A stretch of 64,000 nucleotides of DNA from Pantoea allii (GCF_002307475.1 NZ_NTMH01000054.1:124001-188000); one strand, 5' to 3'; positions 26,379 through 35,440 are shown, counted from the first letter of the stretch. A program made the numbers and translations. The notes: generated by a model from the sequence alone, not told the origin.

Positions 26379-26747
26379 TTATGACTTCTCCTGAAGCAGG
26401 TTCTGGTAAAGGGATTCACTGAAGCCGAGCAGCAAAGCGCCGTCGGGCGCGCGCAGGACAGGGCGCTTGATGATGGCGGGCTGGTCCAGCATCAGCGCTT
26501 TGGCACTCCCGGCATCCGTAATGGCCTCACGCTCTGCCTCGGGTAGCTTACGCCAGGTTGTGCCGCGCGTGTTGAGCAGGTCCTGATAGCCCAGCACGTC
26601 GATAAACTGCTGCAACTGGTCACCGGTCAGGCCGTCAGCACGGTAATCGTGGAAACGATAGTCCACGCCCGCCGCCTCTAAAAAGCGACGCGCTTTTTTA
26701 ATCGTGTCGCAATTCTTAATCCCAAACATGACCCACTGCGCGCTCAT
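26379..26747 (-). CDS. yffB: ArsC/Spx-like protein YffB
   Basis: Thioredoxin-fold protein of the ArsC/Spx family, 122 residues (E. coli YffB 118). It has a single reactive cysteine (Cys13 in GIKNCDTIKKAR) and the NTRGTTWRKL segment of the YffB subgroup. No function in arsenic reduction has been shown for this subgroup. It precedes dapE directly, as in E. coli, and belongs to a different subfamily from the YfgD copy at 1650-1997. Confidence 0.93.
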   Translation of the reverse strand: MSAQWVMFGIKNCDTIKKARRFLEAAGVDYRFHDYRADGLTGDQLQQFIDVLGYQDLLNTRGTTWRKLPEAEREAITDAGSAKALMLDQPAIIKRPVLRAPDGALLLGFSESLYQNLLQEKS

Positions 26748-27133
26748 CGTCTGCTCCTGTCATTAAAATCAGCTCGGCAGTTTACCATAGTGTGATCTGA
26801 TGCATCATCCGCCCGATGGCGTCTGGGTGGAATAAATTGCGCCAATACAGAGGTTTCCCGCCTGTAGGTAAACGGTTTCAGTTTTGCCTCTAATAATTAC
26901 GTGGTTTATCAATTCCGAATTAAGAATTTCCTTAATTACGCTTTTTAGGCTACGTCCTGGTCAAAACCGCATTAAAACCTGTCAGGTTAAGCCTTTGCTG
27001 AAATGTGCGTCAGCCAGCAAATCAGAAAAGACTCAGCCTTTTGGCGCCTTTGCCGATAGTAATAACAGGTGTAAACGTATTCACCAGGCGAAAAAAAAGG
27101 CGTAATATTGCCACTACAATAAGAGAGGGTTCT
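26748..27133. other. 386-base intergenic region, yffB/ypfM divergent promoters
   Basis: No gene recognised. It must contain the promoters of yffB-dapE (leftward) and ypfM (rightward). The middle is AT-rich and holds a 20-base inverted repeat at 26918-26937. Open frames of 60-75 codons here are not similar to anything I know and lack ribosome-binding sites. Confidence 0.6.
26918..26937. promoter_or_regulatory. AT-rich inverted repeat upstream of ypfM
   Basis: Arms AATTAAG (26918-26924) and CTTAATT (26931-26937) are perfect with a six-base spacer. The size and spacing suit a dimeric regulator, but the sequence does not match a site I can name. It lies about 200 bases upstream of ypfM and 180 upstream of yffB. 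Confidence 0.35.
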
Positions 27134-27196
27134 ATGATTGACACCGAAATGGGGAACTGGAAAGAATTCATCGAAGCGATGTTACGCAATAAGTAA
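27134..27196 (+). CDS. ypfM: Small protein YpfM
   Basis: Twenty-residue protein whose core GNWKEFIEAMLR closely matches E. coli YpfM (19 residues, core GNWKDFIEVMLR). The ATG has a strong ribosome-binding site, AGAGAGGG at 27122-27129, and the stop is followed by an intrinsic terminator, so the unit is complete. It sits between yffB and acrD on the opposite strand to both, the same relative place as in E. coli. The molecular role is unknown; a short amphipathic helix is likely from the pattern of W, F, I, M and L. Confidence 0.9.
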   Translation: MIDTEMGNWKEFIEAMLRNK

Positions 27197-27258
27197 CACG
27201 CGAGGAGAAAAGCAGGGCAATTTCCCCTCTGCTGTAATTCTTACCACACACAGAAATA

Positions 27259-27292
27259 AAACGGCCGCTGTTTTCAGAGGCCGTTTTTTTTT
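27259..27292. terminator. Terminator between ypfM and acrD
   Basis: AAACGGCC (27259-27266) and GGCCGTTT (27279-27286) form a stem with an inner CTG/CAG pairing and a run of nine T after it. It ends ypfM on the plus strand; an A-rich left flank makes it usable for acrD on the minus strand as well. Confidence 0.9.
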
Positions 27293-27321
27293 GCCTGTTC
27301 ATTGTGAAAACAGGCGGCAGC

Positions 27322-30300
27322 TCAGTCCTGATGTTTCTCTTTGAGTGGGAAGCGGCGACGCACCAGAACAAAGAACAGCGGGACGAACAGGATGGCTAAC
27401 AGGGTGGCGGAAATCATACCGCCCATGACGCCCGTTCCCACCGAGTGCTGGCTGCCCGATCCCGCACCGCTGCTGATCGCCATCGGCATCACACCAAAGA
27501 TAAAGGCCAGTGAGGTCATCAGGATCGGCCGCAGGCGTTGACGTGAGGCCGCCAGCGTCGATTCAATCAGTTCTCCGCCTTTGCTGTTAAGCTCGTTGGC
27601 AAATTCTACGATCAGTATTGCGTTCTTAGCCGATAACCCCACGACGGTCAGCAGACCGACCTGGAAATAGACATCGTTCTCCAGTCCTCGCGTCCAGGTG
27701 GCAATCAGAGCACCAAGAACGCCAAGCGGGACGACAAGCATCACCGAGAAGGGAATCGACCAGCTCTCATACAGTGCCGCCAGGCAGAGAAACACGACCA
27801 GCAGAGAAACGGCATAGAGTGCGGGAGCCTGAGAGCCGGATAACCGCTCCTGATACGACGCACCCGTCCACTGGAAACCGACGCCCAGCGGCAGGGCGTT
27901 GACCAGTTTTTCCATCTCGTCCATCGCGGCACCGCTACTCACGCCCTGCGCGGCTTCCCCGACGATTTCCAGTGAGGAGTAGCCGTTATAACGTTCCAGA
28001 CGCGGTGAACCCGTTTCCCAGCGGCTGGTGGCAAACGCAGAGAAGGGCACCATCGTGCCGCTGCTGTTGCGCACGTACCATTTATTGACATCATCCGGCA
28101 GCATGCGGTACGGGGCTTCCGCCTGAACGTAAACTTTTTTCACCCGGCCGCGATCCAGGAAGTCGTTAACGTAGTTGGAACCCCAGGCGGTGGTCAGCGT
28201 GTCGTTAATGGTATCCAGTGACACGCCAAGTGCCTGTGCTTTGCGCTCATCAATATCGATTTGCAACTGCGGGCTGTCGTCCAGACCATTGTGGCGCACG
28301 CGAGACAGGAGTTTGTCTTTGCTGGCCCTGTCCAGCAGCGTGTCACGCATCGCCATTAACTTGTCATGACCAATACCGGCATGATCCTGTAATTCCAGGT
28401 CAAAGCCGGATGAGCTGCCCAGCCCGGTGATTGCCGGTGGACTGCTGGCAATCACGACGGCTTCATTGATGTGTTTAAACGCTTTACCGGCGCGTTCAAT
28501 AATGGCAAATGAGGTGCGATCGGCACCAGGCCTGTCATCCCAGTCTTTCAAACGGATAAACAGACGCGCCACGTTCTGCCCGTTACCGCCCGGCCCGGAA
28601 CCGATGGTTGAGAAGACCGACAGAACATTGTCTTTCTCTTTGGTCAGGTAATATTTTTCAACTTTTGCCACTACCGCTGAGGTTTGATCCATGCTGGAAC
28701 CGGCAGGAAGCTGTACCTGGGTCATGATCATGCCGCGATCTTCCTGCGGCAAAAAAGAGGAGGGCAGATGAAGAAACAGGTACGCCATGATGCCAATAAT
28801 CGCCAGATACAGCAGCAGCCAGCGCCCGCCGGTGCGCAGGATACTGGCGACACCGCGTTCATAGCGGTCGGCGTTGCGGTTAAAATGGTAGTTAAACCAA
28901 CGGAAAAACCCACGCTGACCGTGATGCTCCCCTTTGGCGATGGGCTTGAGCAGCGTGGCACAGAGCGCGGGCGTCAGGATCATCGCCACCAGCACTGACA
29001 GGATCATGGCGGAGACGATGGTGATGGAGAACTGACGGTAGATCGCCCCCACGGTGCCGCCAAAAAAGGCCATGGGGATGAACACGGCTGACAGCACCAG
29101 CGCAATGCCCACCAGTGCGCCCTGAATCTGACCCATGGATTTGCGGGTGGCCGCGCGGGGCGACAGCCCTTCCTCGCTCATGATTCGCTCAACGTTCTCG
29201 ACCACCACGATGGCATCATCCACCAGCAAACCGATAGCCAGCACCATGGCAAACATGGTCAGAGTGTTAATACTGTATCCGAAGGCATAGATAACGCAGA
29301 AGGTGCCAAACAGCACCACCGGCACGGCGATAGTGGGGATTAACGTGGCACGGAAGTTCTGCATAAACAGGTACATCACGCCAAACACCAGCAGGATGGC
29401 CTCCAGCAGTGTTTTCACGACATCCGTAATAGAGGCTTTAACAAAAGGCGTGGTTTCATAGGCGATTTTGGCCTCCAGCCCATGTGGAAAATACTGTGAC
29501 AGCTCATCCAGACGAGCACGCACCAGTTTATCGGTGTTCATCTCGTTCGCGCCGGACGCCAGTTTTACACCCAGTCCGGACGCGGCCTGGCCGTTGTAGC
29601 GGCTGAGATAATCATATTTTTCTGCACCCAGCGCCACATCAGCCACATCACCCAGGGTGACGACCGACCCGTCAGGATTGTTCTTCAGAGTAATCGCCTT
29701 AAACTGCTCGGGTGTTTGCAACATCGACTGCGCATTGACCGTGGCGTTTAGCGCCTGTTTTTTGACGGCGGGCAGGCCACCGACCTGGCCGACGGCGACC
29801 TGGGCGTTCTGAGATTTAATGGCGTTAACCACATCATCTGTGGTCAGAGAATAGGCGGTCAGTTTGTAGGGATCGAGCCAGATACGCATCGCATATTGCG
29901 TGCCGTAGGCGTCCACTTCGCCCACGCCGTCAATACGACTCAGCGGGTCCTGAATATTACTGGCGACGTAATCGGCAATATCCTGCTTGTCCATGCTGCC
30001 ATCGGTCGAGACAAAGGCCACCATCAGAATATTGCTGTCGCCGGTTTTGTTTACCGTGACGCCTTGCGACTGCACGGCCTGAGGCAGCTTGCGTAGCGCT
30101 GCCTGCAACTGATTCTGCACCTGCTGGCGCGCTTCGTCTGGATTGGTCCCGGCGGTAAAAGTCAGGGTAATTTGTGCCTGTCCGGTATTGCTACTGTTGG
30201 AGGACATATACATCAGGTTATCGATGCCGGTCATGTTTTGTTCGATAACCTGAGTTACGGTATTCTCCAGCGTTTGTGCCGACGCGCCAGGGTAGGTGGC

Positions 30301-30438
30301 GGTGATACGCACGTTTGGGGGAGCCAGGTCAGGATACTGTTCAACAGGAAGCGAAATAATGGAAAGCGTGCCGCAAAGGCACAGCAAAATTGCCAAAACC
30401 CAGGCAAAAATAGGGCGGTCGATAAAGAAATTCGACAT
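27322..30438 (-). CDS. acrD: RND aminoglycoside efflux pump AcrD
   Basis: Inner-membrane proton-driven RND transporter, 1038 residues (E. coli AcrD 1037), exporting aminoglycosides and other hydrophilic drugs together with AcrA and TolC encoded elsewhere. It starts MSNFFIDRPIFAWVLA, and has the proton-relay region GLLVDDAIVVVENVERIM and the two large periplasmic loops of the family. It resembles AcrD rather than AcrB in DHAGIGHD and RVRHNGLDDSPQL. ATG 30438 is chosen as the family start. There is no membrane-fusion gene beside it, which is normal for acrD. narP lies upstream on the same strand, 164 bases away. Confidence 0.95.
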   Translation of the reverse strand: MSNFFIDRPIFAWVLAILLCLCGTLSIISLPVEQYPDLAPPNVRITATYPGASAQTLENTVTQVIEQNMTGIDNLMYMSSNSSNTGQAQITLTFTAGTNPDEARQQVQNQLQAALRKLPQAVQSQGVTVNKTGDSNILMVAFVSTDGSMDKQDIADYVASNIQDPLSRIDGVGEVDAYGTQYAMRIWLDPYKLTAYSLTTDDVVNAIKSQNAQVAVGQVGGLPAVKKQALNATVNAQSMLQTPEQFKAITLKNNPDGSVVTLGDVADVALGAEKYDYLSRYNGQAASGLGVKLASGANEMNTDKLVRARLDELSQYFPHGLEAKIAYETTPFVKASITDVVKTLLEAILLVFGVMYLFMQNFRATLIPTIAVPVVLFGTFCVIYAFGYSINTLTMFAMVLAIGLLVDDAIVVVENVERIMSEEGLSPRAATRKSMGQIQGALVGIALVLSAVFIPMAFFGGTVGAIYRQFSITIVSAMILSVLVAMILTPALCATLLKPIAKGEHHGQRGFFRWFNYHFNRNADRYERGVASILRTGGRWLLLYLAIIGIMAYLFLHLPSSFLPQEDRGMIMTQVQLPAGSSMDQTSAVVAKVEKYYLTKEKDNVLSVFSTIGSGPGGNGQNVARLFIRLKDWDDRPGADRTSFAIIERAGKAFKHINEAVVIASSPPAITGLGSSSGFDLELQDHAGIGHDKLMAMRDTLLDRASKDKLLSRVRHNGLDDSPQLQIDIDERKAQALGVSLDTINDTLTTAWGSNYVNDFLDRGRVKKVYVQAEAPYRMLPDDVNKWYVRNSSGTMVPFSAFATSRWETGSPRLERYNGYSSLEIVGEAAQGVSSGAAMDEMEKLVNALPLGVGFQWTGASYQERLSGSQAPALYAVSLLVVFLCLAALYESWSIPFSVMLVVPLGVLGALIATWTRGLENDVYFQVGLLTVVGLSAKNAILIVEFANELNSKGGELIESTLAASRQRLRPILMTSLAFIFGVMPMAISSGAGSGSQHSVGTGVMGGMISATLLAILFVPLFFVLVRRRFPLKEKHQD

Positions 30439-30602
30439 TGAATCGACACTCCTCACTGCTTTTATTATTAATATGAGCGATACAGCGCATGATGCACAAA
30501 AAATCCACGCAAACCACGCACGGGTAGGAGTCTACTTTACGTGCGGGGTCGGGTTGAAAAGTGGAGAAATTATAGAGAATGTGTAAATTTGCGCGTTTTT
30601 TA

Positions 30603-31235
30603 TCAACTGTTTCGACGTTCAATCCACATAATTGTTGCAGCAACGCGTGAACGCACATCCAGTTTGCGCAGGACGTTACGAATATGCACCTTCACCGTTT
30701 CTTCCGAAATATGCAGCGCATTCGCGACTTCTTTATTTGACAGTCCTCGCGCCACTTCCTGCATCACCCCGCGTTCGCGTTCGGTCAGCAAACGGAAAGG
30801 ATCGTCGCTGTTATGCCGCGTAGCAAGATAGTGCTTCACCGCGTCGCTAAACACCTTCTCACCCTGCGAGGCCTGCATAATCTGGCCGAGCAAGATTTCG
30901 GGTTCGCTGTCTTTGAGTAAATATCCGTCTGCGCCCGCATCCACCAGGGCATAAATATCACTGCGCGCATCAGAGACGGTCAGTACCAGAATACGTGAGC
31001 TAATGCCTTCGTGGCGCAGTGCTTTCAACGTATCAAGGCCCGACATGCCTTTCATATTCAGATCGAGCAGGATGACATCCGGTGTCAGGCGGCGGGCTTC
31101 CGCCAGCGCTTCGGTGCCGTTACTGGCCTCCGCGACGACCTGTAGCTGCGGTTCCAGCGCCAGTAACTGGCGAATGCCACGGCGCATGAGTGGATGGTCA
31201 TCCACTATCATGATGGTTAAAGCAGGTTGTTCCAT
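30603..31235 (-). CDS. narP: Nitrate/nitrite response regulator NarP
   Basis: Two-component response regulator, 210 residues. The receiver domain has the acidic pair D12-D13 and phospho-acceptor Asp58 in VILLDLNMKGMSG. A C-terminal LuxR-type helix-turn-helix follows (LTERERGVMQEVARGLSNKEVANALHIS in part). It is closer to E. coli NarP than NarL (ADGYLLKDSEPE, EETVKVHIRNVLRKLDVRSRVAATI). It is phosphorylated by NarQ and controls anaerobic respiratory genes. In E. coli narP is remote from narQ; here narQ lies directly upstream on the same strand, with 193 bases between them holding a 22-base palindrome. Confidence 0.92.
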   Translation of the reverse strand: MEQPALTIMIVDDHPLMRRGIRQLLALEPQLQVVAEASNGTEALAEARRLTPDVILLDLNMKGMSGLDTLKALRHEGISSRILVLTVSDARSDIYALVDAGADGYLLKDSEPEILLGQIMQASQGEKVFSDAVKHYLATRHNSDDPFRLLTERERGVMQEVARGLSNKEVANALHISEETVKVHIRNVLRKLDVRSRVAATIMWIERRNS

Positions 31236-31303
31236 GTTATCTCCCTGTCCCCTGGCATTACTGGCTTGCGGTATGGGCAGTACGTATGATCGGTTTTCCA
31301 GAC

Positions 31304-31325
31304 TGCGCCTGAACGTTCAGGCGCA
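31304..31325. other. Perfect 22-bp palindrome between narQ and narP
   Basis: The left arm is TGCGCCTGAAC (31304-31314) and the right arm is its exact reverse complement (31315-31325). As RNA it can fold into a 9-bp stem with an ACGT loop. It lies after the narQ stop and before the narP start in the direction of transcription. No T-run follows, so it could be an attenuator, a processing hairpin or a protein-binding site. Confidence 0.65.
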
Positions 31326-31428
31326 GGATGTTCATTGTACGGGGCAATCTCGTCTTCGTCTGTTGATCTGCCACATCCTGCATGATTATTGCGGCGTGGG
31401 TAAAATGCAAAACGGTGCGGTTGTGGCG

Positions 31429-33117
31429 TTATTCAATCTGCTGAGCCAGGCGCGGGGGAAAGCGCAGTGCGACGCGCGTGCCCCGTTGCAGTGCTGTAAT
31501 CTGCAAAGACCCTGCCAGCCGTTCAGCACGTTCGGTCATCGTGGTTAAACCATAATGGCCGGGCGGCTCTTCCGTGCTGCCGATACCGATGCCGTCATCC
31601 GTCACGGTCAGGACATGTTCACCTTTCTCCGTGTGCTGGTAGTCGATAATAATCACCTGAGCACTGGCATGGCGAATCGCATTTAACAGCGCCTCTCGGG
31701 CGATCTGTAAGACGTGGACCTGTTGCTGGGCATCCAGGTCCTGAAGGCCTGGCTGGCAGGTGAACTGGATCTCGGCCGCGGACTGTTCCTGTAAGGAGGC
31801 GATCATGGCTTGCAGGGCCGCCACCAGATCTGATTTTTCAATGGTTAAGCGGAAGGTGGCAAGCAGCTCGCGCAGCTGGCGGTAAGCCTCTGCCAGCGCC
31901 CGATCAAATTCAGCAATGATGTCGTGTGCGGCGCGATCGCCAGCATCGACGGTGCGCCGCAGCAGCGTCAGTTGAATTCGCAGGTAGGTTAACGCCTGGG
32001 CCAGCGAATCATGCAGCTCACGTGCAATCGTAGCGCGCTCTTCAAGCAGCAGCATCTGCTGATGCTGTTTTTGGGTCTGCCAGATCCAGAGTGACCGCCC
32101 CAGCATGGCGGCCAGGCTTCGCATTAATGCCTCCGGCGGCGTTGTGACGGTCGTTTGCCAGCGCAGCGTGCCAATGGGTTGACCGTCCTGCTGCAAGGGT
32201 AAATGATGCCAGGCGTACGAAGCATCGATCTGGCCCGACGCAAACATAAACGACTCGCCTTCCAGCCGGATAAACGCAAGGTTTTCCCTGGCGCGCACGT
32301 TGGCTAACACGTTGTCGAAAAGGGCAGGGTGCAACGGGCCGCGGGTCAAAATCTGTGAACTCTCATACAGCAACGACAGCGTATGGTTCGCCTGGGTGAG
32401 ATCCCGGGTTTTGTCGCGTACCCGCTGCTCCAGTATCTGATAGTGAGACTGTAACTGTGCGGCCATACTGCTGAACGTGTGTGACAGCACCTTGAGCTCA
32501 TTCTGCTGCTGGACATGCAGTGGCGGAAAGGCAAAATTACCGCTTTCCACATACCGGCTGGCCGTGACCAGCGCATTCAGCGGCTTAACCACCTGCTGGC
32601 GGGTAAAGCGGATTGTCATCAGCGCCAGGGCTACAATCGCCACCACGCCTGTCAGACTACTGACCGCCACCACCCGCATTTTCAGTTCTGCATAACGCTG
32701 CAGTTCCAGAACAAAGCGGTCAATTTCTCCGACGTAAGCAGGCATTTGTTGCCGCCAGGCCTGCGCTGCGTTGTCATGAAGATGCTGAGCCAAAACGGGC
32801 CAGCCCGCACGCAAACGCTGATAGTGGTCAATCACTTTGCGTGGCACCCAGGGACGGTCGAGCTGCTGTAAAACGGAAGCATCAAGGGTTTGCTGGAACT
32901 GCACCAGATGATTCGCCAGCAGCTGTGGCTCCAGTCTGGCATCCCAGGCCAGCCGGTAACTCTGCATCCGCAGTGAGCCCGCCAGGTTAATGGCTTCCGC
33001 GTCGCGCAGGCTGCTGGACAGCGTGAGCAGCGCCAGACCGGTAGTCAGTAAAGCCAGCAACACAATCAAGGTTAAAGACTGCGCAATACTTCTGGTAACA
33101 GAGCGTTTAACAATCAC
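31429..33117 (-). CDS. narQ: Nitrate/nitrite sensor kinase NarQ
   Basis: Membrane histidine kinase that senses periplasmic nitrate and nitrite; 562 residues (E. coli NarQ 566). Two membrane helices (about 14-35 and 145-168) flank the sensor. The P-box DAEAINLAGSLRMQSYRL, which binds nitrate, follows helix 1. HAMP and signalling-helix regions lead to the HisKA_3 H-box ATIARELHDSLAQ (His369) and an ATPase domain with DDGIGIG and HYGLTTM. Start at 33117 matches the E. coli N terminus MIVKR. Cysteines in the central region seen in E. coli NarX/NarQ are not obvious here. Confidence 0.95.
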   Translation of the reverse strand: MIVKRSVTRSIAQSLTLIVLLALLTTGLALLTLSSSLRDAEAINLAGSLRMQSYRLAWDARLEPQLLANHLVQFQQTLDASVLQQLDRPWVPRKVIDHYQRLRAGWPVLAQHLHDNAAQAWRQQMPAYVGEIDRFVLELQRYAELKMRVVAVSSLTGVVAIVALALMTIRFTRQQVVKPLNALVTASRYVESGNFAFPPLHVQQQNELKVLSHTFSSMAAQLQSHYQILEQRVRDKTRDLTQANHTLSLLYESSQILTRGPLHPALFDNVLANVRARENLAFIRLEGESFMFASGQIDASYAWHHLPLQQDGQPIGTLRWQTTVTTPPEALMRSLAAMLGRSLWIWQTQKQHQQMLLLEERATIARELHDSLAQALTYLRIQLTLLRRTVDAGDRAAHDIIAEFDRALAEAYRQLRELLATFRLTIEKSDLVAALQAMIASLQEQSAAEIQFTCQPGLQDLDAQQQVHVLQIAREALLNAIRHASAQVIIIDYQHTEKGEHVLTVTDDGIGIGSTEEPPGHYGLTTMTERAERLAGSLQITALQRGTRVALRFPPRLAQQIE

Positions 33118-33366
33118 GGCAATAACCCCTTTAATGGCAGGGAATTATAAAAGAAGTGGCGGGATACGCAAGCGGCTTGTCATGGCATCGCCCAACGCGC
33201 GCCGTTCAGTCACTCAATAACCGCAGTTGACGTTTCCCAGGAATCCCGACGTCAGAGCGAACATTACTCGCACAGCTTTACACCTCACAAAGGTTGCCTT
33301 TCATTATCTCGGCAATAATCACTACCGTGTTTAACCACAGCGACCAACGCGAGTACAGGAGTATTG

Positions 33367-33642
33367 ATGAAACATTTACCTGCTTACCTCACCGCCGCCG
33401 CCCTGTTGGCCACTGCGTCATTCCCGACCTTCGCCGCCACGGCGGTGGATCAACGTGAAGCCCAGAACCTGCAAAAGATTGGCAGCGTCTCTGTCTCCAG
33501 CGTGAATGGCTCACTTGATGATGTCACCCGCCAGCTTTCGCAGCAGGCGAAAGCCGAAGGCGCCCGCCATTTCCGAGTTATCGGCGTGGACACACCCGGC
33601 GATTCCAGTCTTTGGACCGGCACCGCAGAGATTTACCGCTAA
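33367..33642 (+). CDS. Periplasmic DUF1471 (YhcN/BhsA-type) protein
   Basis: Small secreted protein, 91 residues. Signal peptide to about residue 24 (ending FPTFA), then one DUF1471 domain: IGSVSVSSVNGSLDDVTRQLSQQAKAEGARHFRVIGV, ending in GTAEIYR. Enterobacterial members respond to stress and affect biofilm or acid resistance, but the exact paralogue cannot be named. ATG 33367 has AGGAGT at 33358-33363. It stands alone between narQ (divergent) and the permease gene, with its own terminator. Confidence 0.88.
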   Translation: MKHLPAYLTAAALLATASFPTFAATAVDQREAQNLQKIGSVSVSSVNGSLDDVTRQLSQQAKAEGARHFRVIGVDTPGDSSLWTGTAEIYR

Positions 33643-33672
33643 ACCCTCTCTTTTTCCATCCCTGTAGTGTTT

Positions 33673-33699
33673 ACCGGCCAGCCAAAGGCCGGTTTTTTT
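33673..33699 (+). terminator. Intrinsic terminator after the DUF1471 gene
   Basis: ACCGGCC (33673-33679) and GGCCGGT (33687-33693) form a 7-bp stem with a seven-base loop followed by seven T. It lies 30 bases after the stop. Confidence 0.9.
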
Positions 33700-33863
33700 G
33701 TGATCTCAGAAAAATTTTTTACAAATCGTCCGACTGATCCCCTCGGTATATTTTGCTTCGATGTTACATAACGGTTAGGATTCATCGCCGTAAATTCCCG
33801 CGCCGCTTTTAGTCAACTCACAGGCGGGCGCACAGAGGAAGACAACCCATTTCGCACTGCTAA

Positions 33864-33879
33864 ACGCAATCGTTTGGAT
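33864..33879. promoter_or_regulatory. Candidate PurR operator upstream of ansP
   Basis: ACGCAATCGTTTGGAT matches the PurR consensus ACGCAAACGTTTGCGT at 13 of 16 positions and the degenerate pattern ANGCAANCGNTTNCNT at all fixed positions but one. It lies 37 bases upstream of the permease ATG, so would overlap the promoter or leader. PurR control of an asparagine permease is not something I know from E. coli. Confidence 0.5.
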
Positions 33880-33915
33880 GCGCTATGACTTATGGTCAGG
33901 ACAAACAGGAAGGCT

Positions 33916-35388
33916 ATGAAATCTACTAAGAAATCAGCAGCGGACATGCGCGCTGCGAAACGACGCTGGCTCAATTCCCACGACTCCGGCTATAAGAAAG
34001 CCATGGGCAATCGTCACGTACAGATGATTGCTATCGGTGGTGCCATTGGTACGGGTCTGTTTCTGGGCGCAGGCGCCCGTTTACAGGCAGCGGGTCCGGC
34101 CTTAGCCATCATTTATCTGGTCTGCGGTATCTTCTCTTTCTTCATCCTGCGTGCACTGGGCGAACTGGTTTTACACCGTCCCAGCAGCGGAAGCTTTGTC
34201 TCCTATGCTCGTGAGTTCATGGGCGAGAAAGCCTCTTATGTGGCGGGCTGGATGTACTTTGTTAACTGGGCCATGACCGGGATTGTTGATATCACTGCCG
34301 TTGCGCTTTATATGCACTACTGGGGCGCGTTTGGCGATGTGCCGCAGTGGGTGTTCGCCCTGGGCGCACTGGCGATTGTCGGCACCATGAACATGATCGG
34401 CGTAAAGTGGTTTGCCGAAATGGAGTTTTGGTTCGCCTTAGTGAAAGTGCTGGCGATTGTGGTGTTTCTGGTGGTCGGTGTGGTGTTTCTCGGCACGGGC
34501 AAACCACTGGATGGTAATGCAACGGGTTTCCATCTGATCACGGATAACGGCGGCTTATTCCCGCATGGCCTGTTACCGGCGCTGGTGCTGGTGCAAGGCG
34601 TCGTGTTTGCCTTCGCCTCGATAGAACTGGTCGGTACGGCCGCCGGCGAGTGTAAAGATCCTGAAACCATGTTGCCGAAAGCGATCAACAGCGTCATCTG
34701 GCGTATTGGTTTGTTCTATGTCGGTTCCGTGGTGCTGTTGGTGATGCTGCTGCCGTGGAATGCCTATCAGGCCGGACAAAGTCCGTTTGTGACCTTCTTC
34801 TCTAAGTTAGGCGTGCCTTATATTGGCAGCATCATGAATATCGTGGTGCTCAGTGCGGCATTATCCAGCCTGAACTCCGGTCTCTACTCCACCGGTCGTA
34901 TCCTGCGTTCCATGTCGATGGGCGGATCTGCACCTAAGTTCATGTCAAAAATGAGCAGCCAGCAGGTTCCGTATGCCGGAATTCTGGTCACCGTGGGTGT
35001 CTATATCATCGGCGTGGTGCTTAACTACTACGTGCCGTCACAGGTGTTTGAGATCGTATTAAACGTGGCGTCGCTCGGCATTATCTCGTCGTGGGGCTTT
35101 ATCGTGCTTTGCCAGTTACGCCTGCGTAAAGCGATCAAAGAAGGCAAAGCGGACGATGTCAGCTTCAAGCTGCCGGGTGCACCTTTTACCTCGTGGCTGA
35201 CGCTGCTGTTCCTGTTTAGCGTGCTGGTCTTGATGGCGTTCGACTATCCAAATGGAACCTACACTATCGCGTCCATTCCGTTGATCGCGGTGATTCTGGT
35301 ACTGGGCTGGTTTGGCGTGCGCAAGCGTGTTAATGCCATCGCCGCTACCGAACATGACCACCATGAGCACGACGGCAAATCGTCATAA
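33916..35388 (+). CDS. ansP: L-asparagine permease AnsP
   Basis: Amino-acid:proton symporter of the APC superfamily (amino-acid transporter family), 490 residues with about 12 helices. It closely follows E. coli AnsP along its full length, including AKRRWLN, GGAIGTGLFLGAGARLQAAGP, RPSSGSFVSYAREF and the identical EFWFALVKVLAI and MAFDYPNGTYTIAS regions. It imports L-asparagine as nitrogen source. ATG 33916 follows AGGAAGG; the upstream TTG/GTG choices are not conserved. It lies between narQ and nudK, where E. coli has aegA. A PurR-like site sits just upstream. Confidence 0.92.
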   Translation: MKSTKKSAADMRAAKRRWLNSHDSGYKKAMGNRHVQMIAIGGAIGTGLFLGAGARLQAAGPALAIIYLVCGIFSFFILRALGELVLHRPSSGSFVSYAREFMGEKASYVAGWMYFVNWAMTGIVDITAVALYMHYWGAFGDVPQWVFALGALAIVGTMNMIGVKWFAEMEFWFALVKVLAIVVFLVVGVVFLGTGKPLDGNATGFHLITDNGGLFPHGLLPALVLVQGVVFAFASIELVGTAAGECKDPETMLPKAINSVIWRIGLFYVGSVVLLVMLLPWNAYQAGQSPFVTFFSKLGVPYIGSIMNIVVLSAALSSLNSGLYSTGRILRSMSMGGSAPKFMSKMSSQQVPYAGILVTVGVYIIGVVLNYYVPSQVFEIVLNVASLGIISSWGFIVLCQLRLRKAIKEGKADDVSFKLPGAPFTSWLTLLFLFSVLVLMAFDYPNGTYTIASIPLIAVILVLGWFGVRKRVNAIAATEHDHHEHDGKSS

Positions 35389-35411
35389 ACATGACCCCAT
35401 TTGCTGCATAA

Positions 35412-35440
35412 AATGCCAGCCAGCGTGCTGGCATTTTTTT
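35412..35440 (+). terminator. Intrinsic terminator after ansP
   Basis: AATGCCAGC (35412-35420) and GCTGGCATT (35427-35435) form a 9-bp stem with a six-base loop and a run of T. It begins 24 bases after the ansP stop. Confidence 0.9.

Noticed and set aside
25544..26422. 292-codon plus-strand frame opposite dapE
   Set aside because: Antisense shadow of a full-length, well conserved dapE.
31003..31548. 181-codon plus-strand open frame over narP/narQ
   Set aside because: Antisense shadow of the narP start and narQ end; composition is that of the opposite strand and it has no ribosome-binding site.
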